DNA of 64,000 bases from Nepenthes gracilis (taxonomy: Eukaryota > Streptophyta > Magnoliopsida > Caryophyllales > Nepenthaceae): contig BSYO01000034.1 in NCBI GenBank assembly GCA_033239525.1, positions 1,302,001 to 1,366,000 on the forward strand, given 5' to 3'. The notes under the pieces were generated by a model, which ran no database searches, was not told the DNA's origin, and saw nothing but the letters and a program-made list of their open reading frames with translations. A program made the position numbers and the translations under genes. Below are positions 1-12,171 of this stretch, piece after piece. Position 1 is the first letter of the stretch. Each line of letters opens with the position of its first letter.

Positions 1-2770
1 AAAAATAACTATTTATATCAAAAAGTTTAGACCAAACGAATTGATGTTTACAATGTGCCAAAAAAATCAAAATTTCTATCTAACTTGGTTCGACCAAATA
101 GACTGTCTATTTTAATAACGTGTCCAAGAACACAAAATTTCCTGTTGTAGTCCTGCAAAAACATCATTTCATGAAAATGACAAATAACTTATTATATTTT
201 AGTAAGATTATTATCATTTACTTGGAAATAGAAAACAAAGAAGCCATTTCCAAGTGCAAGAAAATTTCTTAGAAATAGAGAAGGGGCATTAAAAATGAAG
301 AGGGCTCCCACTTTTGACAAAAAAATGGCATCAGAAACTTCACGATGTTTTAATTTTGACGGAATAGTTAGAATTATTATTTTATTTTATAATATTATAA
401 TATAAAATTACATATTTAATATATATATAAATTCAGACTTAAAGCATTTCTTCAAAGAATGTGAAACCGGTCTCACCCATTTACTGTTATGTCTCTACCA
501 TCATGAAAGTAAATAGGGTTGGTGACGATGAAACTAAAATTCGGATTTAGTTTTGTGGTTCTGTAACATTCTTGATAGAGTATATTGTATATTTTAAGAA
601 AGAGTTGTATACTGATGCATGTGTGACGATGATGATGTGTATGTAGTTTAGTTTCCGCCGAGTTGATAGATATTTGTATTTTCGTAGGTTATTATGGTTT
701 ATTTTGATACTTAGTGGTATCTTATTTAAATCGATATCAGACTGGAGTTATAATATTGGTGGCACGATTCATTTATGGCTTTTGAATCCGTGGTTGTGAA
801 TTGTGGTTGTATATTTGTATTGTATAGGAATTTTGTATAAGATTGTATCAGTCTGACGGTTATTTTTCAGCCGAAATTCTACTAGATTCCAATTAAAAAA
901 TGCGTTATGTCACAATATCGGTGCCTACTAGAGGTCACAAACTACTTACAGACAGTTAGATTGCCAGTCGGAGGGGCATGTAGGGATGGGGATGGGGACG
1001 TTGGTCCATGCGGCTTAGTATAATCATTCCTTAAGCTCCAAATGTATAAACTCTTACTTTTATAGTGTTAGTAATTCTTCCATTTTACAATGAACAATCA
1101 AAAAAAAAAAAAAAACCTATTAACATTGAAAAGTTTAAACCAAACAAAGTGATAAGATTACCCTACGCCCAAATGTGCCAAAAAATCAAAATTCTTATCT
1201 GACTTTGTTGGACCAAATGGACTGTCCGTTTAATAACGTGTCCAAGAACACAAAATTTCCCATTGTAGTACTGCAAAAACATCATTTCATGAAAATGACA
1301 AATAACTTATCATATTTTTAGTAAGATTATTATCATTTACTTGGAAATAGAAACAAAGATGCCATTCCTAAGTGCAAGAACATTTCTTAGAAATAGAGGA
1401 GAGGCTTTCAACAATGAAGAGGGTCCTGACCCACTTTTGGACAAAGGAAATGACATCAGAAACTTCATGATGTTTTGATTTTAGTTAGAATTATTAATTT
1501 ATTTTTATAATATTACAATACAGAATTATATATTTATTATATATATAAATTCGAATTGAAAGATTTTTTTCAAAGAATGGGAAACCGGTCTCCCCCATTT
1601 ACTGTTATGTCTCTTCCATCATGAAAGTACATAGGGTTGGTGACATTGAAACTAAAATTCAGATTTAGTTTTGTAGTTCTGTAACATTCTTGATAGAGTA
1701 TATTGTATATTCTGAGAGGGAATTGTATATTGATGCATGTGTGACGATGATGATGTGTATGTAGTTTAGTTTTCGCTGAGTTGATAGATGTTTATACTTT
1801 CGCAGGTTATTATGATTTGTTTTGGTACCTAATAGCATCTTATATGAATCGACGTCGTACTGAAATTATGACGCTGGTGCCACGTGTTTGTTGTGACTTT
1901 TGGATCTTGTGTTATGAATTGTGGTTGTATATTTGTGTTGTAAAAGGATTTTGTACAGGATTGTATCAGTTTGACGAACATTTTCCTGCCGAAATTCTGT
2001 CAAATTTCAATTAAAAAACGTGGTACGTCACAATATCGGTGCCTACTAGTGGTCACAAACTATTTGCAGATAGTTGGGTTGTCAGCCGAAGGGGCATGTA
2101 GGGACGGGGACGATGGTCCATGCTGCTTAGTATAATAATTTCTTAAGCTCCATATGAATAAACTCTTACTTTTATAGTGCTAGTAATTCTTCCTCTTTAT
2201 AATAAACAATCTAAAAAATATAACTATTTACATCAAAAAGTTTAGACCAAACGAAGTGATAAGATTATTCCACTCAAAAATGTGCCAAAAAAAATTAAAA
2301 TTCCTTCCTGTCTTGGTCTAGCCAAATAGACTATCTGTTTAATAGTGTCTCCATGACCACAAAATTTACCGTTGTAGTACTGTAAAAACATCATTTCTTG
2401 AAAATGACAAATAGCTCATCATATTTTAGTAAGATTAATATCATTTACTTGGAAATAGAAACAAAGATGTCAATCCCAACTGCAAGAAAATTTCTTAGAA
2501 ATAGAGGAGAGGCATTCAACAATGAAGGGGTCCAGACCCACTTTTGGACAAAGGAAATAGCATCAAAAACTTCATGATGTTTTAATTTTAACGGATAGTT
2601 AGAATTATTACTTTATTTTATAATATTATAATGTAAAATTATATATTTATTATATATAAATATAATAATGTAGAAGAGGGTCCGGACTTAAAAGTTTTTC
2701 TTCAAAGAATGTGAAACTGGTCTCTCCCATTCACGGATATGTCTCTTTCATCATGAAAATACATAGGTTT
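1..2770. repeat. Tandem array of a ~1.1-kb unit, 2.5 copies, open at the window edge
   Basis: Three head-to-tail copies begin near 1, 1101 and 2213; the third stops near 2770 where similarity ends abruptly. Each copy opens with an A-run and a shared stretch about being rich in CAAAA words, and the first two contain, at about 640-915 and 1745-2030, a segment ending in GTCACA. That segment matches the last 240 bp of the solo LTR at 34855-35094 (shared words include GGTTATTATGGTT and TTGGTACC-like blocks before the CGGTATGTCACA-type end). The unit is therefore a tandem duplicate that captured an LTR tail, not a gene. Copies differ at roughly one base in ten by eye. The array may continue left of the window. 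The 77-codon frame at 1781-2014 is inside the LTR tail and is not coding. Confidence 0.8.
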
Positions 2771-3889
2771 TATACGTGAAATAAACTCATATTTATATTA
2801 AGTTTTTTAGATAAGAATCTCTTGAATTAGAAATCAGTGAAACTATCAAAAGAAGATTTTTACTTATAAATCTAAAAGAATAACCTTTACATTTATCCAA
2901 AAAATTATTCTTTTTTATATTTCTATGATAGATAATTCTATCGTTTATAGGATATAAAGATGATCGATCCCTTAATCATATAAATATTTTTTTATCGTCA
3001 AATATCAGACCAATTGAGAAAATAATTTCTCAATATTATTATGAAATCTTAACATATAATCATTTTAATAAATTACTAAATATAAGTCACTGTTATATAA
3101 GATAATTTTAACAAATGAACGTTGACACAAACTAACTCACCTTACTATGCGTCTTTGAAGGATGAATTGCAATATCTGAATTCTCATTATCATGCAATTT
3201 CAAATTTGGTGTTTTACAAACATTAGCAAAGAAGCTTAGTTACCAAAAAGACGAAGAATGGGTATTGCCCAGATCGACATAAAATTTATATATAATATAA
3301 ATCGATATACTGATATTCTTTTAAAATGGGATTAGGGTTCATTAGGTAGAATATATTATCTAAAATTTGTAATTTTTTTCTAATAAGTATCGAAATATAA
3401 TTGATTAAATAATATAAGAGTACATATATAGTTGCAAGCAATAGTAGTAAAATAATCAATTTACCAAAGAAAAGACCAAATAATCGGCCATTACTCATTA
3501 GAGTGCTGTGATATACGTACGGAATGGTTTAATGCCGTATTTCTCTCTTGGTAAGGGAATTAAAAAAAAAAAAAAGCAATCGTAAAAAAGCATTTAAGAC
3601 ATTATATCTATAATTAAATTTGATATTATTATAAACAAATAAAAATAATTTAAAAACATAAATAGTTTTTATATTTTTTAATATTAGTTTAAATATTCAA
3701 TAAAAATTAATTTTTTTTTCAAAAAATCAAAAACTACTTCACTTTTTTTTATTTAAAAATCTCAACCGTTAAATTTTTATTCAATAGTACAGAATAAAAT
3801 TGTAAGAACTACTTCTCATTTAGTCAATACGGCCTTGTGGTCGGCTACATACATAAAAATATAAATTTTATAATTTAAGATATGAATTT
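2771..3889. other. AT-rich spacer without recognised gene
   Basis: More than 1 kb of AT-rich sequence. No reading frame with recognisable protein similarity, no splice-linked exons and no LTR ends were seen. A 70-codon frame on the minus strand (3286-3498) is hydrophobic low-complexity sequence and is not called. Confidence 0.6.
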
Positions 3890-4040
3890 GTTTTTTTTTT
3901 TTTAATTTGGATTATTTATTTTTAAATAAATAATTATAATTTATTTTTTTAAAATAAATTAAAAATTAATTAAAATTAATTATTAAATTATAACTATTTA
4001 TTTAAAAATAAATAATTCAGATTTAAAAAAAATAGATTTT
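3890..4040. repeat. AT-rich hairpin element (MITE-like)
   Basis: Arms at about 3902-3942 and 3984-4025 are near-perfect reverse complements (core TTATTTTTAAATAAATAATT), and the flanking T-run and A-run extend the pairing to about 3890-4040. The loop is also AT-rich. A related half copy sits at 4290-4400, and similar AT-rich blocks occur at 4140-4200, 59790-59880 and 61150-61330. The structure fits a short foldback or MITE-like element, but no target duplication could be fixed. Confidence 0.55.
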
Positions 4041-4453
4041 ATCTCTTTTTTTTTATTTTGAGACTTATAATAAATTCAGCACGACCGCTTATTTGAGGAG
4101 AGAAGTATCTCACATTTCTATTATTTTTAACCATTTATTGATAAATAATATTTAATTTTTTTTAAAAAATATTAATTATTTATTTTTAGATTGGTAAATA
4201 AGATTGTGAGATATATAAAATACTTTTGCATGGGAAATAAATTAGAGACACACCCGAATGAGGGGGGCCTTTGTCTCTTATAGAGATGGAGGCTATTTTT
4301 TTTATATCTTATTTATTTATTTTTAAATAAATAATTTTAATTTAATAATTAATTTAAAAAAATAATTAAATTATAAGTATGTATTTAAGAAATAAATCTC
4401 TTAAATTAAAAAGAAAAAATAGATACCAGCGATACAAGTGATCGGGTAAGAGA

Positions 4454-4484
4454 GTTTCCCACGACACCGGATCCCGTGGGGAAC
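4454..4484. promoter_or_regulatory. Imperfect inverted repeat upstream of the HD-Zip TATA box
   Basis: Arms GTTTCCCACG (4454-4463) and CGTGGGGAAC (4475-4484) match at nine of ten positions around an 11-bp spacer. It lies about 120 bp upstream of the TATA box. Each arm has a CACG/CGTG core, as in many bZIP or bHLH sites, but no full ACGT ABRE core is present. Regulatory use is inference. Confidence 0.3.
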
Positions 4485-4605
4485 AGACAAAACCATCATT
4501 ATACAAAAACATCTACATGAAAGCAACCATGGCATTGCTTTCTCGGTGAGCCGACTGTAAATCCCAAAGCCTGTATTCTTTTCGGAGAAAAATAACAAAA
4601 AAAAA

Positions 4606-4613
4606 TATATAAA
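4606..4613 (+). promoter_or_regulatory. TATA box of the HD-Zip gene
   Basis: TATATAAA followed by AGC, 78 bp upstream of the ATG at 4691. This leaves room for a leader of about 45-50 nt. It is the only TATA-like site close to the start that is followed by less AT-rich sequence. Confidence 0.6.
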
Positions 4614-4690
4614 AGCTCGGGAGCATATTTAATGGAGGATCTGATGTTATTCTCCCATTAGAAAAGACACCCGAAAAAGAAAAAGAAAGG

Positions 4691-6416
4691 ATGGAAAGAA
4701 GAGAGCTGTCTCCAGAAACAGCAGAAGCTGAAGTGGATGAGCACATCAGCTCCCATGAACAGACACCAAAGCCGAGGAAGAGGAAGAGCAGGAACAAGAG
4801 GAGGTTCAGCGACGAACAGGTTAGATCTCTGGAGACCATTTTCGAGTTAGAAACGAAGCTCGATCCCAGGAGGAAGGCTCAAGTGGCCAGAGATCTCGGG
4901 CTGCAGCCACGCCAGGTTGCTATCTGGTTTCAGAACAAAAGAGCGAGGTGGAAGTCGAAAGAGATAGAGAAGAAATACAGAGCACTCGAGGCCAACTACG
5001 AAACCCTAAAATCTCGCGTCGAGACGGCCAAGAACGAGAAAGAATCCTTGTTTTTGCAGGTAAATAAGCTTCCATCTTTCATCCTCTTCCAAATTCTAAG
5101 CTAATTGATTTACAGGGTAATTGAAATGCCGTATGCAGGATGATTTCATGAGATTAAATTATTTAATGAGTAGTGGGAATTATTATGATATTTTATAATT
5201 AATATTAAATTAAATATTAATGCTATATATCAATTTATGCCTAATGTTTTTTAGAAGGATCGAAAATCGACTTTTTTTTTTTTTTCCATTCATTTTGATT
5301 CATCCATCTTAATGAGAGTTCATAGAATTTCCGTATGGTAAGTTGTGTTCAGTGTTTGGAAGGCCATTATTATTATTAGAAGATTGAAAGAAAAGTTTAT
5401 CAACTTTCTCTAACCAAATATAAATAAAACCTCTTTCTTTATAAAAAAAAAAACCCATTGTTATGTATATCATATGATATGATAGATAATTTTTATTTAC
5501 AAGATATAAAGATGATTAATTTTTTAATTATATAAATATTAATTTATTAAGAATTAAATTTTTAAGGAGCAATAATTTTTATAGTAAAATATAATAAATT
5601 TATATAAAATTATAATATATAATTATTTTAATAAATTACTAATTATATGTAACGATATATGCGATCATTATAACACACAATTGTTATTCCGATTGCAAAA
5701 ACAAAGGCAACTTCGTCCAACAACCATATGATTATGGGTATCATTCACAGTCATTTTATATTATACATATTGGCATCAATGTATCTGCTATATATATATA
5801 TTTATAAATTTTAATATATTAAATAAATATTGATCGATATATTATAAAATATTAAATATATCGACTAATATATCGATCGTAACATATTAATAATATATGT
5901 TACGTCGCAATATTACGGTAATATCAGAAATTTAATGCCAATATATATATATTGAATCACATATATTTCACAGCTACTGTACTTCGTTGGTAGTTTTCTC
6001 CAAGATATTTCATTTCCCTCGATGTACTGTTGTTACAGCTGCAGGAGCTGCGTAATCGGCTCGAGAAATCCCGAGAAGGAAGAAGTTGCAGTGAAGAATT
6101 CGCCGGAGATGGCATCGACGTGAGAAGGCAAACCGAAGAGATCACAGTCGGAGGATTTGCAGCGGAGCTAAGTATGATAGAGGAAGAGTTGGATCACCAG
6201 CGAGGAGCGATCTACTCAGAAGATGACAAAAGCGGAAACATTGCATACTTGGGGGAAGAAGAACCTCAAATTCTCGAGACGAACGAGGATGGAGATAGTT
6301 GCTTAGCGGCGGCGGCGGCAGCAGCTGCGGCTGCCTCCAAATGGTGCGGCTTTGATGCCGGCAGCCTGTTCGACCAGTCGAGTAGCAGTTCGCACTGGTG
6401 GGACTCCTGGACATGA
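4691..6416 (+). CDS. HD-Zip class I homeodomain-leucine zipper transcription factor (ATHB7/ATHB12-like)
   Basis: Two exons, 4691-5059 and 6039-6416, joined by a 979-bp intron (donor CAG|GTAAAT, acceptor TTACAG|CTG, phase 0); product 248 aa, close to the usual size of this clade. A basic stretch (27-38) leads into a homeodomain at about 33-90 with recognition helix W79-F80-Q81-N82-K83-R84. A leucine zipper follows with heptad positions L99, L106, A113, L120 and L127; the intron splits the zipper after Q123. An alternative acceptor six bases downstream would drop two residues and break the heptad register. The C-terminal half is acidic, has a ten-Ala run (213-222) and ends in the Trp-rich WWDSWT, like the C-terminal activation motif of the ATHB7/12 group. 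Family members are nuclear DNA-binding regulators, and in Arabidopsis this clade responds to ABA and drought; the role here is inferred. The family call is firm and the clade call likely. Confidence 0.93.
5060..6038 (+). other. Intron of the HD-Zip gene
   Basis: 979 bp, GT-AG, strongly AT-rich with many short ATATAT runs and a T-run near 5270. No inserted element with clear ends was recognised. Confidence 0.85.
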
Positions 6417-6512
6417 TGTGCTTAGATGCCCATCAATGGCGAGATAGATGAAGTTCATGAAGAAAAGCTGGTTCTTGTGTGTTGATTATACAAAATGGCG
6501 TATATTTCTGAA

Positions 6513-6518
6513 AATAAA
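6513..6518 (+). terminator. Candidate polyadenylation signal of the HD-Zip gene
   Basis: AATAAA 97 bp past the TGA stop (6414-6416), followed by T-rich sequence with several TTGT words. This is a plausible near-upstream element of a plant 3' end. Confidence 0.4.
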
Positions 6519-7982
6519 TTCTAAGTATTTATATATAAATGATCTTTATATTGTAGATCGTCTATGGTGATATTATGTTGCTGTAAGTAATTGCGTACAC
6601 ATGCGAGTTGGACGCATTACATAGCTGTCTTAATGGATTCGTGTTGGGTGCATCTCTTTAAAAAGCAATATATTCTGTACAATTTTTTTTTTATTTGTCG
6701 GATGAAAAAATTCAAATTATAGATTTAAAAATTTAAAAAAAAATCATTTGAATGGTTTTTCTTTTTTATAATTTTTTTACTATTAGTTTAGATATTTTAT
6801 TGGGTATAGTTCAAATATAGTTAATTTGACTCGGTAAAATACGGTGCCCACATGTGTTAGCTTGAAGAAGACTAATTAATAGGACAACCGAGTTGTTCAG
6901 CCTCGAATGAAACTGATTTAAGAATCAATTTAAACATGCAGTCGAATGATCATCCAAATGGTCAAACGACCACTGACATTAAAGACTAAGGCGGTTAATA
7001 ACATGACAAAAAAAAAAAAGATTTTGTATTAAATTATAATAAATGATTACATAAATTGAAAGATGATTAACTGTATTAAGTGAACAATAATAGCAGAATA
7101 AATAATAAGTATTAAATACTGAATGATTACAAAGTTAATGTAATGATTAGGTTATTAAATAACAAAACGCCCCAAATAATTAGTTATGTTGATTGTAGAA
7201 TAATAGACTGATTAGCATTCAAACTATAAATACGGAATCTCTGTTTAGTAAAAAGGGCTTGTTATGACCTGAACTTTAGCATGTCCATTAAATTCTTAAT
7301 CAAAATTTAAATATTATTATTATAAATTCCAAAATTAGAGCGTAACCAATTCCAAAAACAGGACCCGATAAAACCAAATTCGTATAGAAAATTATTGAAC
7401 AACTATCTGGACAATATAAATACGACCCACCCTAGAACATTGTAAGGGAGGTATCCAACCAAAAAAAAAAAAACTCATTTACTTATTTGTATACATATAA
7501 CCAACAACCCTTTTTACATCATCCAAACAATAAAGAAATACAACTAACGTTATCTGAATCATAACAAATGTTAAACTCATTGGATCATGAAACGCCACGT
7601 CAGATATTGTCCAGCTCTTACAAGGAATCCTACCCTCCACAAATCAGAATGTGTGATATTGTGCCGAATCTCGCTCAACTCCTACAGTATGTTCAAATCT
7701 TCTACTTCGAATAATGAAAAAATAAAAAACGTGAGTTTAAGACTCAACAAGTATTATAGATATATATATATATATAATTATTAGAAGCAGATAGAAATTA
7801 GAAATGCAACTCTAGATATAAAATCCAAAACCAAAGTATCAGCCTGATCTCATAGCACTATACCGCTAAAATGTCCTTGTAACAAATCATGCTTTGATAC
7901 TCCCCAGCACATAACTTGAAACCAGGGGCGTGTTGACCAAATGGAGACCAGATTTCCCAACTACAAATGGTTACGTCTTTGG
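6519..7982. other. Spacer with decayed LTR-like sequence
   Basis: No gene found. About 6840-7000 has words resembling the decayed LTR at 39590-40310 (repeated GGTT, GACT and CAACC motifs about 20 bp apart). Around 7260-7450 a block contains TATAAATAC followed by a short GGAGG stretch and could be an LTR promoter remnant. No intact LTR ends or target duplication were identified. Confidence 0.35.
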
Positions 7983-8495
7983 CCTGCAATTTTCGGCTAT
8001 TTATATTATTGGATTCATTAGTCTGACTATATTCTTAACTTGCAGTTCTCAAACATTTCATATAATTGGTTCCATTGGCCCGACTATATTTTAAGCTTAT
8101 AACTTTTAACCATTTTATATTATTGGTTTCATTAGTCCGACTATATTTTAGGCCTACAACTCTCGACCATTTCATATCATTAGCTCCGTTAGTTTAACTA
8201 TATTTTAATCTTACAATTCTCAACCATTTCATGTCATTGACTCAATTAATCTGATTGCATGTTAGGTCTACAACTCTCAACCATTTTATATTATTGGCTT
8301 TATTAGCCCAACTACATTTTAGACCCTCAGCTCTCGACTATTTTATATTATTGGTTTCATTAGCACAACTACATTTCAGGCTTATAGCTCTCAGTCATTT
8401 TATATTATTGGTTTTATTAGATCGATTATATTTTAGGGTTATAACTCTTGGCTGTTTCATATCATTGTTATTGGATCACATATCAACCTACCAAG
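7983..8495. repeat. 57-bp minisatellite, about nine copies
   Basis: The TCTC/TTTC anchor word recurs at 7990, 8047, 8104, 8161, 8218, 8275, 8332, 8389 and 8446, an exact 57-bp step. Each unit carries words such as CATTTTATATTATTGG and CTATATTTTAGG. Because 57 is a multiple of three, an 85-codon frame with a 19-residue repeat appears (8255-8512); it is a by-product of the array, not a gene. Units differ by substitutions only, so the register is fully kept. Confidence 0.9.
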
Positions 8496-9420
8496 ATCTC
8501 GGACCACCATAGTCTCTACGTATACCGACCCACCGGGTTTCGGACTCCGTCCATTATCATACAAATATACTTATAAAAAATACACATAAAAAGTATATCA
8601 AATATTGAAATAAACTAGAGATAGGGTATGAGGATACTTGTCTTGACCTTATACCAAGCAGGTTTGCCAAAAGGATATCCGAGATGCTCGAACCACATGA
8701 TTCTTTCTCTTCTTCTTCCACGTCCTTCTCTCTCTCCTCCTTCTCCCTCCAGCCGGCGTGCCTTACACGCCTCTGCCTCTTCTCTCAGCCACCGCCTCCT
8801 CTTCCTGCACTTCACCGCCTTTCTGACAACCCATTGGCGTACCGCTTTTCTTCTCCTTTATCTTTTCTTTTTCTTTCTTTCCCTTCCTACCTTGCCATTC
8901 CTCTACCTTGCACGCTGCTTGCCTTCCCCGGTGGTGACTTCAATTTGAACAACGACATTGACCATGGCGGTAGCAACCTTGCGATGGCAACGACAACAAC
9001 GGTAGTGTCTGCAAGCCGTCAATGATTCTCTCTCTCCATTGTATCTCGTTTACCCATTTTTTCTGATTCGGCCAATTTCTTTCAAATTTGGTACATGCAA
9101 ACATCAAATTAGTATCAATAAAGAAAATTGAAAGATTTATTTGCCTCATTTTCACCAAATTTCCCCAATGACGGCGACAGTTTCTTTGCTTGACTTGTGC
9201 GTGCCTCCCTTTCCTTCACTTGCTAAATGAATCGAAGAATAACTAGTCGAAAGGGCTTAGTCGGCTTCCATATCCGGTGCCGATTCCTCGTCCAACGGCA
9301 GTCGACAACTCCTCGCACCACCCTTCCCTCTCTCTCTCTCTCCCTTCCCTCTTTCTCTCTTATCTCCTTTCCTCCTTTTTCTTCTTCCCTCAATGGCTTT
9401 GCCACCCACATTTAATAGTA
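8496..9420. other. Pyrimidine-rich stretch, probable LTR fragment (minus orientation)
   Basis: Starts with GAGGATACTTGTC...ACCAAG at 8629, a block also found at 43291-43325, and continues with long CT-rich tracts (8700-8900, 9305-9390). Several overlapping frames are open here only because of the CT bias. The same block next to LTR promoter sequence at 43.1-43.5 kb suggests the leader part of an old Ty3/gypsy LTR in reverse orientation. Confidence 0.35.
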
Positions 9421-9450
9421 AAAATAAAATAAAATAAAATAAAATAAAAT
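9421..9450. repeat. (AAAAT)n microsatellite
   Basis: Six perfect AAAAT units, then a TATAT-rich tail. Confidence 0.9.
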
Positions 9451-9479
9451 TATATTATATTATAATCTAATTTCATTCA

Positions 9480-9800
9480 AAATAAATTGGATAAAAATTT
9501 TGGATATTAGATAACTCTAGTCTAACATTCAAAAAGAGATAGGCATATTCTATACTTTATCCATAAGTCATCTCCTTCTTTTCGTCCTTGATTTTAGAAG
9601 TCAAGTCCTTCAAATTCGGCTAATCATCTACTCATCCTCATTCCATTCTAATTTTTTAATTTTCTTAGAAAGATTTCTAACATGAGTATTTGAGGATATA
9701 TCTAGACGCGAATTTTATATTTTCTTAGATTTTATTAATTGTTATGGTGTGCAAAATTCAAATAAGAAAGTTTAAATAAGCTACCCAATACAATCGAATA
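9480..9800 (+). mobile_element. Decayed Tat-type LTR 3' fragment
   Basis: The order of words (TTTCTAACATGAGT, GAGGATATATCTAG, then TTATGGTGTGCAAAATTC) parallels the R/U5 part of the better preserved LTRs at 16490-16590 and 22880-22960 and the remnant at 40160-40265. No ends or duplications were found. Confidence 0.4.
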
Positions 9801-10740
9801 TCAATCTAGATTTTAGATACATATAATATTTAATAGATATTAATATTATAAAAATATGATATATAAGTTTTTTTAAAAAAATTCAATTGCAATCATTAAA
9901 TATATATTCAGTAGAGGTTAATAATATACTAAATGCATCTCTATTGGGAGCTATAAATCCTCCAAATCAAGGAAGAACACTCAGAGATTGTTTAATACAT
10001 TGAATAATTTCTAAAATTTAAATCATTTTGTTTTTAATTGAATACTTTATGGTTTGATATTATCTTGAAAGTAACTTTATTTCTATAAATAGAATTCTAA
10101 GTTATAATTCTCTTAATTTTAATAGTAATGCCATTAAATTCAATTAAAAAAATAAAAAAAATTAATACAAAACAAGTTAAATATAAGCATAAGACACAAA
10201 AGCTTTTGGTTCGGGTCGAAACAGAATGGATGGCATGGCTATCTGTCCAGTTAAAAAATTTAACAGATAAAATTTAGAATTTAAAATATCTATAGATAAA
10301 TTATATAGCACGTTTTACAAATTATTAACTTACTCATTCAGTGATATTAAATTTAAAAAATTAAAAATATAATTTTTATTTTTTAATTTATAATTATCAC
10401 TATTGGATTTCAATCTAATAATTATAAAAAGAGAAAGCAGCCTACTTGTTGCAAAATTGGGAATAAGGAAGGGGCTCCAACTCTAAGCTTGGGGTTTTTA
10501 CTTGGTGAATTTTTTATATTTTAATTTATTTAAAAAAAATTAAAAATAATTTTAAAATATTTATATGAAAATATTTGTAATTGAATACAAGTACCCTATT
10601 TTCATAATTTCTGTAGTTATTTTTTTTAAAAAAAATGAAATTTGAAAACTTCAATAATCATTGAGTATTTATCATATATTTTATTTTATTTTTTTTAAAA
10701 TATTTTAAAAAATATTAAACTTCATTAGCTTATTTTCAAA
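9801..10740. other. AT-rich spacer without recognised gene
   Basis: Nothing beyond AT-rich sequence and homopolymer runs. No coding signal seen on either strand. Confidence 0.6.
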
Positions 10741-11068
10741 TAGAGATTGTGAGCCTCAATCCAGGCCCAGCCACCTCCCCTCCCTCAGCTCCGCTGCCCG
10801 ATCCTCCCCCGCCTCTTCTTCCGCTAGTGGTGGCACAGCTCCGCCACCCCACTGGCCACCACCCCTTTTTCTCTTCTCCTCTCTTTCAAGTCCCCCAAAT
10901 TGCCTCGTAAATTTCTCCAGCAACTCCTCCACCGCTTTCTATTCGCCGCCAATTATCCTCCCTTCAAATACGACAAGCCTCCATTTTCGAACTGACAGTA
11001 ATAATCCTAAAAAATGGAAATAGAAAACTCCGGGCTGGGCTGTCTAAAGTAATTGAGAGCCGCCGTGA

Positions 11069-11221
11069 GAGCCCGTTCCCACGAAGGCCCTGTCGGACAG
11101 GTTTCTTTCCGAAACCGATTTCGGCCGGAACCGGATCCTGAACAAGGCGCATCCGGCGAACGTCGAGATCTCCGGGGTGCAGATGTACGGTGGTCGTTCG
11201 TACAGCATCAGATGGGTATGA
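11069..11221 (+). pseudogene. Isolated GC-rich reading frame, possible last exon or gene relic
   Basis: Within a GC-rich island (10760-11335) in otherwise AT-rich DNA, 50 codons run open to a TGA at 11219-11221. The codons are strongly G/C-ending, and the peptide (ALSDRFLSETDFGRNRILNK, later YGGRSYSIRWV at the end) looks protein-like rather than repetitive. A possible splice acceptor AG sits at 11070-11071; the frame meets a stop just upstream at 11066. No family is recognised. No partner exon, promoter or second frame supporting a full gene was found, so a broken gene fragment is the best description. The opposite strand has a longer frame (10964-11287), but that one is proline- and serine-rich with no recognisable domain. 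Confidence 0.3.
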
Positions 11222-12171
11222 GTGGGGCCGGCTGGGCGGTGGCGGAGGAGGTGGAGGAAGGATAAGATTTGAGGGAGAAAGGTACACGAAGAGATACGGA
11301 GAAAGAAGTTGCAGGCCGCAGGGCGTGGCTGGCGGTGGATTTTTTTAAAAAAGCTGTATTTAAAAAAAAAAATTATGTTTAAATTTTACATTGAATGAAC
11401 ATTAATATTATATTAAAAAATTTAAAAAATAATTATATTTATTTATTTTTTATTTAAAAATACTCACCGACAAACTTCAACCCGATTATGTGAATTTAAG
11501 CGTCGTAACACCTCTCAATGCAAAGGCCAAAATAGACATACAATAAAAGAAAGTGGGATTGCTGCGACGCCAGAAGTATTGCAGATCGTGCAATACTATA
11601 TGATAGTCGTCGGATCTAATCTAAAGATTATCTTTTTTTCATCTATTTTTTAATAAAATAATATTTCTTATTAAATAAAAAAAATAACAGTCATTAAATT
11701 AAATTTAAAAACTACCATAGGAGAGTCATGTTCTGGGATGAAACAAGCGTCGCAATTCCCCCCGTTCTTGTGATAAAACTGTGTGCTACACTTGATAATG
11801 ATGAATCAATCATAATTGAAAAGAAATCTATTAACCCCCTTCAAATAGATTGAACTATAGATGTAATGACTTGCTTTATAAAGTTATGTTCATTTGTTCA
11901 AGTTGGAAATGACCTGTCTATGGTGATATGAAGCCCGGTAAAAGCTTATCATTTGAACTAGTACAGGCAGACATAGAGTCTGATGTCTATAATATTACTG
12001 TCAAAGAACATTTAGATAAAAAAAAATATGACTTCTTTGTGCATGTTCCACTTGACTTAATAAATATGTCTCATTTGATTCTACTGGATGCTAAATAGCA
12101 CAATGGACAGATGTTTCTTCATGTATTGTTTATTTATAAAAATTTAGTATTTAATTTTAAATTAAAATAAA
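11222..12171. other. Spacer without recognised gene
   Basis: AT-rich with some mixed-composition sequence at 11720-12110. No coding or repeat structure was recognised. Confidence 0.5.

Noticed and set aside
8255..8512. 85-codon plus-strand reading frame with a leucine-rich repeat look
   Set aside because: It is produced by the 57-bp minisatellite, whose period is a multiple of three.
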